From NCBI RefSeq assembly GCF_038003045.1, contig NZ_JBBOOK010000001.1, positions 744,001 through 808,000 on the forward strand: DNA of 64,000 nt. The letters run 5' to 3'. The DNA is from Sporosarcina sp. FSL W7-1349. GTDB taxonomy: Bacteria; Bacillota; Bacilli; Bacillales_A; Planococcaceae. Positions within the stretch are counted from its first letter, which is position 1. Each line of letters starts with the position of its first letter. The notes under the pieces are model-generated. The model made no database searches. It was not told the origin of the DNA and worked only from the letters and a program-made list of their open reading frames with translations. A program made the translations under genes and the position numbers. Shown here piece after piece: positions 29,691-38,448 of the stretch.

Positions 29691-31144
29691 GAATCAAATC
29701 TTGGCTCTTGGCATCGTATCTCATCGTCATGCTGCTGCCGCTCGGGGCGGCGTACGGTTTGTTCGCATGGATCAATTCGTATCATGCGGATCGGAATGTC
29801 GCGGAGTATATTGACAACCGAGTGGAGTTGAACGAGATGCGCAGCGTCTTGACGGAGCCGTCGCTCTACCAGCCGCATGCGGATTGGTCGGAAGTCGACA
29901 AGCTCGCAAATAACCGCATGTCGGTCACACTTTATACGGGCATCGGCTTCATGGTTCATTCCACAAGTCATGTTAAGCAAAATCCCCTGTCGTTCCTGCC
30001 GCGGAAAAAGCTGTATGAAGGATTCTACGAAATGCGGCAGAAATTCGGGATGATCACGTACAAAGAACCCGTTTTCACGGGAAATACACTCACCGGTGTA
30101 TATGAAATCACATGGCTTCGGGAGGAATGGGTATCTGGCGTCAGCAAGCGAACCTGGCTAGTTATCGTACTGTTCACGGCATTCTTCATTTCATTGTTCG
30201 CAGGTGTGGCCTTCCTCGTCAACCGGAAATTGAACCGCCCGCTTCAACTGTTGATGGAGCAAATGGATTCATTCGGCAGAGGGAAGACGATCCAGCCGAT
30301 GCCAAAACGGAAAGACGAACTCGGAGAACTCGCCAAAAGTTTCGAAGCGATGCGAACGGAACTTAACACGGCGAATCAAAAGCTAGCAATGGAGCAGCGG
30401 CAGAGGGAGTTCATGATCGCCAGCATCTCCCATGATTTGAAGACCCCGCTCACCTCCATTCGAGCATACGCGGAGGCGCTTGACGAAGGGACCCGATCTA
30501 CGCGAGAACAGCGGGAATATCGCGATATCATCATCTCCAAAGCGAATTACATGCGGCAGATGCTTGACGATTTGCTCATGTATACATTGCTGCAGTCGAG
30601 CGCGTACGAGATGAAGCTGGTTCCAGTGGACGGGGAGGAGTTCTTCGACATGCTCGTATCTGGGTATGAGGCGCTATGCGATGAAAAGCGGATCGACCTG
30701 CAAGTGACATGCCAAAGCACGGGGACATATGCGGTCAACTCGAAGCAGCTCATGCGGGTCGTCGACAACCTCATGATGAACGCCATGGCGCATACGGAAC
30801 CGGGAGGCAGGATCGGTCTTGCTGCCGTAAACACGGAAGAGCCACCGAACTGGTGTTTCGACTTCGTAAAAGAGGCACTCGACAGGGAAGCTGGCCTGTA
30901 TTTAATTGTCCAAAACGAAGGAGAAGGCATCCCGGAGGATCAAGTGGCGAATATTTTCGAGCCGCTTTACCAGGCCGACGAGGCGCGGACGAAAGCGGGG
31001 GAGCGGGGCACCGGACTCGGACTAAGCATTGCGCAACAAATTATAAAAAAGCACGATGGAACGGTATGTATTTCCTCTCGTCGAGGAATCGGGACGGCAG
31101 TCATATGTTGGTTGCCGGAATGGAAAGGAGAAGAATCGAAATGA
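29687..31144 (+). CDS. sensor histidine kinase
   Basis: 485 residues. TM1 about 5-28, an extracytoplasmic sensor region of about 130 residues, TM2 about 158-180, a HAMP linker, HisKA (ASISHDLKTPLTSIRAYAEAL, phospho-His) and HATPase_c with N box VVDNLMMNAMAHTEPG, G1 EGEGIPED and G2 GTGLGLSIAQQ. Partner of the response regulator upstream. Signal unknown; an extracellular loop of this size plus a linked lipoprotein suggests envelope sensing, which is inference. Confidence 0.92.
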   Translation: MRIKSWLLASYLIVMLLPLGAAYGLFAWINSYHADRNVAEYIDNRVELNEMRSVLTEPSLYQPHADWSEVDKLANNRMSVTLYTGIGFMVHSTSHVKQNPLSFLPRKKLYEGFYEMRQKFGMITYKEPVFTGNTLTGVYEITWLREEWVSGVSKRTWLVIVLFTAFFISLFAGVAFLVNRKLNRPLQLLMEQMDSFGRGKTIQPMPKRKDELGELAKSFEAMRTELNTANQKLAMEQRQREFMIASISHDLKTPLTSIRAYAEALDEGTRSTREQREYRDIIISKANYMRQMLDDLLMYTLLQSSAYEMKLVPVDGEEFFDMLVSGYEALCDEKRIDLQVTCQSTGTYAVNSKQLMRVVDNLMMNAMAHTEPGGRIGLAAVNTEEPPNWCFDFVKEALDREAGLYLIVQNEGEGIPEDQVANIFEPLYQADEARTKAGERGTGLGLSIAQQIIKKHDGTVCISSRRGIGTAVICWLPEWKGEESK

Positions 31145-32220
31145 ATTGGATCAAACCACTATCCGGAATCAGCATCCTATTGTTTTTCGCAATTGGACTT
31201 GCGGCATGCAATACAGGGGAAAGCAAGTTCTCCCCGCAGGAAGTCCTCAATACGGCGCTGCAAGATGCAGATCAACCGCTTGCCTATTATGGGGAATACA
31301 CGATTAAAATGAATGATGATTCCAGTGATATCGAGACAAAGGAATGGGTGGCAGCGGACGGGAAACGGCGCATCGAAATGACATTCGGTAACGGCGCAGA
31401 GCAGACAATAACCGTCAATGACGGCAAGCATCTATCGATGTACGATAAAGCGACCAACACAGCAATGATCGCAGAAATTACCGAAGAGGATCTGAACATG
31501 CTCGGCCAACAATCGCCGCGTCAGCAAGCGGAACGAATGCTTGAACTCATCTATGATTCTCATGAACTCTCTACCGGCAGTGAAGAGGTTATTGCAGGTC
31601 GGGCAGCCTACCATATTATCGCCAAAGCGAAAGACAGCAAGACATTGATCGGCGACCAGGAAATCTGGATTGACAAAGAGACATGGATCGTTCTCAAATC
31701 CATTTCGGAAAGTAACGAGCTCACGATGACCCAAGAATATACAAAAATCGATTTTGCACCAGAGTTGACAGACGACCTCTTCGTGCTCAAGATTCCGGAG
31801 GGGGCGGCAGTGGAAGTGATAGACGAAGCGAGCATGGCCCCGAAAGAGGTGACGGTGGAAGAAGTACAAGAAGCACTCGGCTCCTACTATCAAGTTCCCG
31901 AGACAGAAGAGTTGAAGCTATCGGCAATCACGGTGGATGGATTGGAGGAACGCCCCGAATTCTCTTTTGACTATACGAAAAACGATATCCCGGCATTCTC
32001 GGTCACCGTATTCAAAGAAATGCCGAATGTCGTAAGTTTCGGCGGCATACCGAATGAGGAAGAGATCACAATTCGCGGGAAGAAAGGGACGAAAACGGAA
32101 AGCGGCAATTTCCGGTTATTGAACTGGGTGGAGGACGGCTTGCGGTATAGTGTCATTTTACAAAATCCGGAGCTCAGCTTTGAGGAAGTGGAGAAGTATT
32201 TGAATCAGATGAATAAATAG
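31141..32220 (+). CDS. LolA-like lipoprotein in two-component operon
   Basis: 359 residues. Lipoprotein signal with lipobox LAAC (ILLFFAIGLAACNTG). Residues about 30-220 look like a LolA/LppX-type beta half-barrel (EYTIKMNDDSSDIETKEWVAADGKRR, then QEIWIDKETWIVLKSI); residues 240-359 resemble a DUF4367-type domain. This two-domain layout is known in Bacillota lipoproteins linked to sigma or two-component regulators. Overlaps the kinase stop codon (ATGA). Could bind a lipid or peptide and modulate the kinase, but that is inference. Confidence 0.8.
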   Translation: MNWIKPLSGISILLFFAIGLAACNTGESKFSPQEVLNTALQDADQPLAYYGEYTIKMNDDSSDIETKEWVAADGKRRIEMTFGNGAEQTITVNDGKHLSMYDKATNTAMIAEITEEDLNMLGQQSPRQQAERMLELIYDSHELSTGSEEVIAGRAAYHIIAKAKDSKTLIGDQEIWIDKETWIVLKSISESNELTMTQEYTKIDFAPELTDDLFVLKIPEGAAVEVIDEASMAPKEVTVEEVQEALGSYYQVPETEELKLSAITVDGLEERPEFSFDYTKNDIPAFSVTVFKEMPNVVSFGGIPNEEEITIRGKKGTKTESGNFRLLNWVEDGLRYSVILQNPELSFEEVEKYLNQMNK

Positions 32221-32224
32221 GAGG

Positions 32225-32270
32225 GATGCCGGGTTTTCAAGGAGTTCGAAACCTGGCATCTCGTTTTTTT
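32225..32270 (+). terminator. terminator of the two-component operon
   Basis: GATGCCGGGTTTT pairs with AAACCTGGCATC (mismatch and small bulge), followed by CGTTTTTTT, just after the lipoprotein stop codon. Confidence 0.85.
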
Positions 32271-32383
32271 ATAGAATTACGTTAAGATTCGCTACCCACA
32301 AATAGGAAGTAAAACCTTTAAATATCCCTTTTCCAGTCGATACAATATTTGGAAGAGTAAATAGTAGGGAAGGAGGCATTGTC

Positions 32384-32551
32384 ATGAAAGTCCAATCTTT
32401 CCATACCGCCACTTTGAGTTATTATCAATCTCTGAAACATCACAAAAATCAAGAGCAAACCATTTCACGTCTGTTTTTGGATGAAGATGAAAAAAAGAAT
32501 CAGAAGCCAAAATTCGGACGGAAGGAGGCTATATCCGGAAATATATTGTGA
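32384..32551 (+). CDS. small protein, first half of a possible frameshifted gene
   Basis: A 55-residue frame beginning MKVQSFHTATLSYYQSLKHH behind an excellent AAGGAGG site. Not recognised. At 32491-32497 its sequence reads A-AAA-AAG in frame, the classic -1 slippery heptamer. A -1 shift there would continue into the frame that ends at 32754, giving a product of about 121 residues. Without a shift it ends at 32551 after a low-complexity charged tail. Neighbours downstream are also unrecognised small proteins, all with good ribosome sites. Confidence 0.6.
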   Translation: MKVQSFHTATLSYYQSLKHHKNQEQTISRLFLDEDEKKNQKPKFGRKEAISGNIL

Positions 32552-32754
32552 AAGCGAATGGAGATAAAATCCTTGTGATGGAGACGAAACAAACGGAAGC
32601 GCAGAAGCGTATGCAGACAAATGAAACGGGAAATGTAATCGACATGGCCCACGATCTGCTGATGAAACAGCTTGAACTGACATCCGACTCTAAAAAGCCG
32701 CTGACAGTGCAGGAAAGAAAAAAGGGCATGGCAGCATATCAAACAGGCATCTAA
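32491..32754 (+). CDS. second half of a possible frameshifted gene
   Basis: The frame is open from 32491 and reads ...GGYIRKYIVKANGDKILVMETK..., which looks coding well before the first possible start codon (GTG 32548). That GTG has no well-placed ribosome site; AAGGAGG at 32522 is too far. If translated alone it would give 68 residues. More likely it is reached by a -1 shift at 32491-32497, or the gene has lost one A from a run of A's. Charged, soluble, unrecognised. Confidence 0.55.
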   Translation, partial: KKESEAKIRTEGGYIRKYIVKANGDKILVMETKQTEAQKRMQTNETGNVIDMAHDLLMKQLELTSDSKKPLTVQERKKGMAAYQTGI

Positions 32755-32771
32755 AAAAGGGGGAGTAATGA

Positions 32772-33254
32772 ATGATGATTAAAGCCGTTTCACCTTACCC
32801 AGCGACGCCATTTCATACCAGGACGAAAACAGCAGCCGAAGGACAACAGGGATTTACTATACCTGAAACAAAAACAACCGAACAAGCCGATACTACCGAT
32901 GTTTCTAAAGATCTCTCAGGGAAATACGACATACGGAATGCGACCTTTAGTGAAATGACCGAAATCGCAAAAGCATTACATAAAGCCGAAGAAATTTCCT
33001 TTCGTACACTGGCCACGTTGACGTTCGATTATGATAGGGCGACGAACAATATAAAACGGGCAGCACAGGCTGCGGGAATGAAAGTTTCGGCCGACTTCAG
33101 CATGTATCAGACACCGGCTGATGGGAACGGCCGGAGAGACTGGATTGCTGAAATCGGTGCACGGGCAGCAAGTGATTTCAAGTATGGAAACTTGGCGGGG
33201 TATCAGAACAATTCCAGAATATTGGAAGTTTTACAAAGGCTAGATATCATATAA
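32772..33254 (+). CDS. uncharacterised protein with YDxRNATF motif
   Basis: 160 residues. After a low-complexity N-terminal 45 residues comes a helical domain starting DLSGKYDIRNATFSEMTEIA. From memory, the YD-RNATF-E motif recurs in many unnamed Bacillus-group proteins. No signal peptide or membrane segment. Starts ATG-ATG behind GGGGGAG. 17 bases after the previous frame, so one operon with it and the next gene. Function unknown. Confidence 0.7.
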   Translation: MMIKAVSPYPATPFHTRTKTAAEGQQGFTIPETKTTEQADTTDVSKDLSGKYDIRNATFSEMTEIAKALHKAEEISFRTLATLTFDYDRATNNIKRAAQAAGMKVSADFSMYQTPADGNGRRDWIAEIGARAASDFKYGNLAGYQNNSRILEVLQRLDII

Positions 33255-33277
33255 GCAGAAATGGGGAAGTGATAGCA

Positions 33278-33649
33278 ATGACGAACTTCAATACACCGGA
33301 AATGCGGGCAAGCATGCAGCTCTTCATGCTCCGCGGCGCGTATGGATACAACGGGTTTTCCGAACATATCGGCGGAAATATGTATAAAGTTGACTCGAAA
33401 GCTTTCCGAGAAACGCTCGAAAATGCAACAGAACCGATCGATCCAAGCAAAGTATCCACGCTGTCAGCAGGTCAGATGAAAATGTTGAACAGCACCGCGA
33501 GCGGCAATTGGATGATCCCGTTGTTGAACCGGATGGGACAGCTGGGGATGATGGACCTGCGTGAAGGACTCGCAAATCCGAAATTTGCCCATTTGAATCG
33601 AAATACGTCTTACAATCCGACAATCAACGCCTATAAACGATCGATTTAA
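33278..33649 (+). CDS. uncharacterised protein, 123 residues
   Basis: MTNFNTPEMRASMQLFMLRG... with a methionine-rich helical N-terminus and LLNRMGQLGMMDLREGL near the end. Not recognised. ATG 33278 has GGGGAAGTGAT upstream. Last gene in the 32384-33649 cluster. No signal or membrane segment. An imperfect hairpin (GACCGATGCC/GGTGTCGGCC) follows at about 33657-33692. Confidence 0.65.
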   Translation: MTNFNTPEMRASMQLFMLRGAYGYNGFSEHIGGNMYKVDSKAFRETLENATEPIDPSKVSTLSAGQMKMLNSTASGNWMIPLLNRMGQLGMMDLREGLANPKFAHLNRNTSYNPTINAYKRSI

Positions 33650-33655
33650 CTTCAA

Positions 33656-33958
33656 GACCGATGCCTGGAATGGAGCCGGGTGTCGGCCTTGAAGGTTCCC
33701 GAGGCAGAAATAGCGAGTTGGGATATAGGAACGAATCAGTGTGAAAACCTAGCGTAACGGTAATATACTATGCAAATCGCTTTGCTAAGAACTAAGAAAG
33801 AATCAGCTATTACAAACTCATAGCAGAACATTAAAGGCCATGCTTGTATTGAATTATCTGTTTTGTGATATCCAATAAGGAAAGTATTTCGCAATCGAAC
33901 CGGTTGATTGTGGAGTCATACCTTTAAAAGCATTTGTTAAATTATTGGGGTGTAAATA
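33656..33958. other. intergenic transition from GC-richer to A+T-rich DNA
   Basis: No gene seen. The start holds a weak terminator-like hairpin. Base composition drops from about 33720 on. CAATCGAACCGGTTGATTG at 33892-33910 is a near-perfect 19-base palindrome 49 bases before the lipoprotein gene and could be an operator. Confidence 0.4.
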
Positions 33959-34354
33959 TTGAAAAATTATATGTATGCAGGGATTTTGTTTGGAACTATT
34001 GTGTTGGCGGGGTGTAATATAAATGATAAATCCCAAGAACAGGAAAACGATGGTCTAACGGTAGAGTTTACTGATAGCCAAACAGTGGAACTTCCTTTAG
34101 GTCTAGAGGAAACAGAGGAGTTATATTATAAGGAACGAGAGACAGAGAAGCTTTCTTATGAAAGAATTGTAATGGAAAACCCATCGATTGAAGATTTAAA
34201 AACATATGATCAAGTGGAGAAATACTATAATCTGAACTCTGAGATTGTAACAGAAGTTCCAGAAGGCGTAATTCCTTTAGAATTAAACTCAGTAGAGGAA
34301 GCTATTGAATATTTTGAAGCACACAAACGATATCAAGAAAGATATCAGCAATAG
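33959..34354 (+). CDS. hypothetical lipoprotein
   Basis: 131 residues, not recognised. N-terminus KNYMYAGILFGTIVLAGCN is a lipoprotein signal with lipobox LAGC. The remainder is acidic and helical (EEAIEYFEAHKRYQERYQQ). TTG start with GGGGTG upstream. A+T-rich unlike the genes on its left, suggesting recent acquisition. A terminator follows, and 226 bases after its stop codon the Tn7-like element begins. Confidence 0.65.
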   Translation: MKNYMYAGILFGTIVLAGCNINDKSQEQENDGLTVEFTDSQTVELPLGLEETEELYYKERETEKLSYERIVMENPSIEDLKTYDQVEKYYNLNSEIVTEVPEGVIPLELNSVEEAIEYFEAHKRYQERYQQ

Positions 34355-34387
34355 CTTATTCCGCAAAAGGCCGCGATTGTGGAAGAC

Positions 34388-34432
34388 CAAAAGCAAAATT
34401 CCTGTTAAAAATAAAAAGGAATTTTGCTTTTT
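34388..34432 (+). terminator. terminator after the lipoprotein gene
   Basis: AAAAGCAAAATTCCT and AGGAATTTTGCTTTT form a 15-bp perfect stem with a 13-base loop. Confidence 0.85.
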
Positions 34433-34579
34433 ACTATCAAACTGATATATAAAACTAATCAAGCAGAATGTATTTTGGTAAATGAATTGGATAATTTAAC
34501 TTCACACATTGAACAAGCTAAAATGAACAAGCTAAAATAATCGTTCTAACTATGATGGCCTTATAGATAGATCATTTTT

Positions 34580-34731
34580 TGTAAAAGGACATGAAAGTCT
34601 AAACTGTTTTTATATTATTCTATATTGTTTTATCAATACAAACCACTTTTTAGTTTAGAGTTTCATGTCTTTAAAATTGGACATGAAAGCCTAAACTACT
34701 TATACTTGGGACAAGAAAGTCTAAACTACTC
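34580..34731. repeat. left transposon end with putative TnsB sites
   Basis: Copies of GACA(A/T)GAAAGTCTAAAC lie at 34588-34604, 34679-34695 (one mismatch, GCCTAAAC) and 34710-34726. A fourth, inverted copy (GTTTAGAGTTTCATGTCTT) is at 34653-34671. Repeated sites of this kind bind TnsB in Tn7. Confidence 0.85.
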
Positions 34732-34759
34732 AAATTTCAGATTATTCTGGGGATTCTAT

Positions 34760-35410
34760 ATGTATAAACCATTAATAACTGATGGTAGTAAAAAGTTTGG
34801 GAACAATAGATGGCTTTCATATAGCTCTAAGTTAAAGCGTAATGTTTTTCTATTTAGTGATTTAGAGTATGAACATTGGTTATTGGTTGAATCCGATCCT
34901 AAAATTGTAGAATTTTGTGAACAGCCCGTACTAATGGATTCTTATATTAATGAAAAATCACACACATCAATTATTGATATGTGGGTGAAATACAGTAATG
35001 GAAATGAAGAGTTTGTAGAAGTCAAATATTCTTCAGATCTCACCAAGGAGAAAGTAAAAAAACAGATTTCCATTCAAAAAAATTGGTGTAATAAACATGG
35101 ATTTCAACACAATGTAAGAACTGAAGAATATATTCGAGCAAATAAGATGTTGCTTTCAAATTTGAAGTTATTAATGAAGGGAAACAAACAGCAAAAACAA
35201 CAAATAGATATTGATAGGCTTAAGATCCTGAAAGTACTAAGGAAGCATTTTTCAGAGAAAGTGATAATAAGCTCCCTAATTATAGAAACTCAAATTCCTC
35301 AAAATAGATTATTCATATCGCTAGGGAAAATGATTCTCCAAGGGGAAGTCTGTTCAGACATATCATTAAATCATTTCGGAAAAAATACAGAGGTGTGGAT
35401 TGATGCGTAG
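34760..35410 (+). CDS. tnsA: TnsA-like transposon endonuclease
   Basis: 216 residues. TnsA makes the 5' strand cuts that allow Tn7 to move by cut-and-paste. The order LEYEHWLL (E), SIIDMWVKY (D) and FVEVKYS (E-x-K) is that of the TnsA nuclease core, with the family's DPKIVEFCEQP stretch between. A C-terminal winged-helix region (residues about 150-216) would contact TnsC. ATG 34760 is chosen because the longer frame runs through the TnsB sites. Overlaps tnsB by 8 bases. Confidence 0.87.
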   Translation: MYKPLITDGSKKFGNNRWLSYSSKLKRNVFLFSDLEYEHWLLVESDPKIVEFCEQPVLMDSYINEKSHTSIIDMWVKYSNGNEEFVEVKYSSDLTKEKVKKQISIQKNWCNKHGFQHNVRTEEYIRANKMLLSNLKLLMKGNKQQKQQIDIDRLKILKVLRKHFSEKVIISSLIIETQIPQNRLFISLGKMILQGEVCSDISLNHFGKNTEVWIDA

Positions 35411-37397
35411 AAAATTATTTGAAGATTTAGATATAGAGGAGCGTTTTTTAGATATTTCAAATTGGCCACAGGTAATAAGTGAAAATCTTGAGGATGGAGA
35501 TAGAACTACTTTTTTAGCCAGAAAATTAGCTGTTGACTTATTGATGACTACAAAAACAAAAATTTCAACTATAGAACAAAAATCTGGCCTACACAGAAGT
35601 GAGATTTATAGATTCACTCGCCGATGTTTAGAGAAGGATGAGTTTGATCAAATAAAGGGGTATAGAGCTTTAATTCCCTACAAAAGAGTAAAGGATTATA
35701 ACAGAAGTGAATTTCCACTAAGTACTGAAGAAGAATCGAATAATTTTTCCGGTGCTTTCAACTTATTGCTTGAAACATACCCGAGCCTCAGAGAGTTAAT
35801 AATAGATTCTTATTTAAACAGAAAAAGAAATAAGTACAAAATACATGATCCAATCATTAGTATAAAGAATTTGCACAAAAAATTTATTGATGAATGTAGA
35901 TTATTGGGAATAAAAATGAGCGATTACCCTTTTAATACAAAAACGCTGGCAAAAAAATCACTTGAACGATATGTAAAAGCACTTTCAAAAACCCACTTTG
36001 TTGAAGTAGCAAAACGAAATGGTGAACAGGCAGCTATGATTGCTAAAAATACTGGCATTGGGAATAAAAACAATCCAATGATCATTAGACCTCTTGAACG
36101 AGTGGAATTTGATGGACATAGAATAGACACCTCGATTGCAATAATTTTTAACACTCCGGAGGGCGATGAGGTTGTTGAAGTGATGAATAGAATATGGATT
36201 CTTTCTATTGTCGATGTGGCAACGAGAGCAATACTTGGTTATCACCTTTGCTTAAATAAAGAATATTCTTCTCACGACGTTCTAATGTGTATTAGGAATG
36301 CCATTTTCCCTTGGGAAAAGAAGTCACTTACTATTGAAGGATTGAACTATTCGGAAAGTGCAAACTTCCCATCAAATTTAATTCCAGAAGCATGCTTTGG
36401 ATTATGGGACGAGTTCTGCTATGACAATGCAAAAGCTAATCTTGCTAAAATTGTAAAAGAAAAACTTGTTGATCTAATTGGTTGCTCTATCAATATGGGA
36501 CCCGTTGCTGTGCCAGTTCAAAGACCAATTATCGAACGATTTTTTCGGACTTTAGAGCAAAATGGATTTCACAGATTACCCTCTACAACTGGAAGTCACC
36601 CACAAGACCCAAAAAGAAAGAATGCAGAAGAAAACGCTATCAAATATAGGATTACTGCGGAACATCTTGAAGAACTTACCGACGTATTAATTGCTGAATA
36701 TAATGCAAGTCCACATGAAGGTAACAATAATCTTAGCCCATTAGAGGTTTTTGAACAAAGAGTGGTTAGAGGGATGACAATACTCCAGCTATCCGAAGAA
36801 AAACGTAATGAAACAGTATTTTTCTCATTAAAAGTTACAAGAAGAGTGAATGGTAGCGAAAAAGAGGGAAGAAGACCATATGTTTTTTATGAAGGAGTAA
36901 GATATACGAATGAAGTATTAAGCCGTTCGCCACAATTAATTAATAAGACACTTGAATTAATAATCAACACGGATGATTTGAGAGTCATAAAGGCATTTTT
37001 AACAGATGGTAGTGAATTAGGGAATTTAAGTGCTTTCGGAAAATGGGGAATAACCCCTCATGATCTTAGAACTAGGAAAGCTATAAATAAACTGAAAAGC
37101 AATAGCCTAATACACTTCACTCAATTAGAAGATCCCATTCAAGTTTATCAAAACTATTTAGAGAAAGAAGCACAAAAAAATAAAACAAACAGAAATAGAT
37201 TAGCCTCACTAAAAAAAGAGCAAAAGAGTAAAGAAAACCGATATCCAAAAACAAAATCTGATGAAGTTGGGGGAACTCAAAATAAAGACAACCTGGAAAA
37301 GATTCCTGAAATATCTAATGTTAAGCTACAAAAGGACACTCAAGCGGAAGAAAAACAAACTGATAAACGAATCTTAAGAAGAACGATAATTCTCTAA
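35403..37397 (+). CDS. tnsB: TnsB-like DDE transposase
   Basis: 664 residues. Binds the end repeats and joins 3' ends to the target. N-terminal DNA-binding helices, then the RNase H-fold core with D in RVEFDGHRID, D in FCYDNAKANL and E in PIIERFFRTLEQ, then a beta-barrel and a charged C-terminal tail of about 80 residues that would recruit TnsC. All catalytic acids are present, so it looks functional. Confidence 0.92.
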   Translation: MRRKLFEDLDIEERFLDISNWPQVISENLEDGDRTTFLARKLAVDLLMTTKTKISTIEQKSGLHRSEIYRFTRRCLEKDEFDQIKGYRALIPYKRVKDYNRSEFPLSTEEESNNFSGAFNLLLETYPSLRELIIDSYLNRKRNKYKIHDPIISIKNLHKKFIDECRLLGIKMSDYPFNTKTLAKKSLERYVKALSKTHFVEVAKRNGEQAAMIAKNTGIGNKNNPMIIRPLERVEFDGHRIDTSIAIIFNTPEGDEVVEVMNRIWILSIVDVATRAILGYHLCLNKEYSSHDVLMCIRNAIFPWEKKSLTIEGLNYSESANFPSNLIPEACFGLWDEFCYDNAKANLAKIVKEKLVDLIGCSINMGPVAVPVQRPIIERFFRTLEQNGFHRLPSTTGSHPQDPKRKNAEENAIKYRITAEHLEELTDVLIAEYNASPHEGNNNLSPLEVFEQRVVRGMTILQLSEEKRNETVFFSLKVTRRVNGSEKEGRRPYVFYEGVRYTNEVLSRSPQLINKTLELIINTDDLRVIKAFLTDGSELGNLSAFGKWGITPHDLRTRKAINKLKSNSLIHFTQLEDPIQVYQNYLEKEAQKNKTNRNRLASLKKEQKSKENRYPKTKSDEVGGTQNKDNLEKIPEISNVKLQKDTQAEEKQTDKRILRRTIIL

Positions 37398-37411
37398 TTG
37401 GAGGTTCACAA

Positions 37412-38410
37412 ATGTCAGAAACAATGAAATCTAATCAAATTGATAATGACATAATCAGAAGACCCTATATTCCCAAAGGTACACATCCAATTGAAACAGG
37501 TAAATATTTAATCTCAACAAATGAAATTGATAGAATGTATCAGACTGTACTAAAATGGGTTGAAAATAGAATTCCGGGTGCTATTATATATGGTCGTCCT
37601 AGACTGGGGAAAACCAGAGCTATATCATATTTAATAAACTGTTTGCCACAAGATTTTGGAGAAACGCCAATTTATCACATTCATTGCCGTAAATATAAGA
37701 ATCCGAATGAAAACTTTTTCTTTGAAGATTTATTAAATGCCGTGGGACATTCGATAATTTTAAATGGGAAGTCAAACGTAAAAAGGAATAGACTTCTAAG
37801 GTTTCTAGTAGAGCGTGCAGACCTTTCTGGCAATAATAAGATCATATTTTTCGTAGATGATGCCCAAAGACTTGTCGAAATTTATTATGATTGGCTAATG
37901 GATCTGTATAATGATTTAGACCATTATGGAATAACCCTAACTACTATTTTAGTTGGGCAAAAAGAATTGGTTCATCAAAGATCAGCATTTATTAGTGGTG
38001 AGAAATTTCAAATAGTTGGTCGCTTTATGAGCCAAGAATATCAATTTAAGGGAATTGAAACTTTAAATGATTTAAGAATTTGTTTAATGGGATATGACGA
38101 ATACTGTGAATATCCTTCAAATAGCAATTGGTCCTTTACAAAATATTTTTTTGACGACGCTTTTATTAGAGGTTATAGGTTACAACATTCTACCGAAGAA
38201 TTATTTCAAGTTTTTATTGATTTAAGAAGGGAATATGGATTACCGCAGAAGGTAGAAATTCCAATGCAATATGTGACTCTAACAATCGAATATGCTTTAA
38301 GACGATTTGGAAATAACGGTTTAGATTTGCCAATGTTAGAAAAAGCTCATTGGGAAGAGGCTATCAACAATTCTGGGTATATCCAATCAGAACTATATCA
38401 AATTAATTAG
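37412..38410 (+). CDS. tnsC: TnsC-like AAA+ regulator
   Basis: 332 residues. Couples target choice to the transposase. Walker A is YGRPRLGKTRA, Walker B IIFFVDDAQRL, sensor region TTILVGQKEL. TTGGAGG precedes the ATG, 14 bases after tnsB. The size matches the shorter TnsC/TniB-type proteins rather than the 555-residue Tn7 TnsC. Confidence 0.9.
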   Translation: MSETMKSNQIDNDIIRRPYIPKGTHPIETGKYLISTNEIDRMYQTVLKWVENRIPGAIIYGRPRLGKTRAISYLINCLPQDFGETPIYHIHCRKYKNPNENFFFEDLLNAVGHSIILNGKSNVKRNRLLRFLVERADLSGNNKIIFFVDDAQRLVEIYYDWLMDLYNDLDHYGITLTTILVGQKELVHQRSAFISGEKFQIVGRFMSQEYQFKGIETLNDLRICLMGYDEYCEYPSNSNWSFTKYFFDDAFIRGYRLQHSTEELFQVFIDLRREYGLPQKVEIPMQYVTLTIEYALRRFGNNGLDLPMLEKAHWEEAINNSGYIQSELYQIN

Positions 38411-38448
38411 TAAAGTTTACATCATTTTGATAAAGGTGGCGAAAAGAT

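Noticed and set aside
34625..34759. N-terminal extension of tnsA
   Set aside because: It runs through the TnsB binding repeats (ESLNY repeats are translated end sites).
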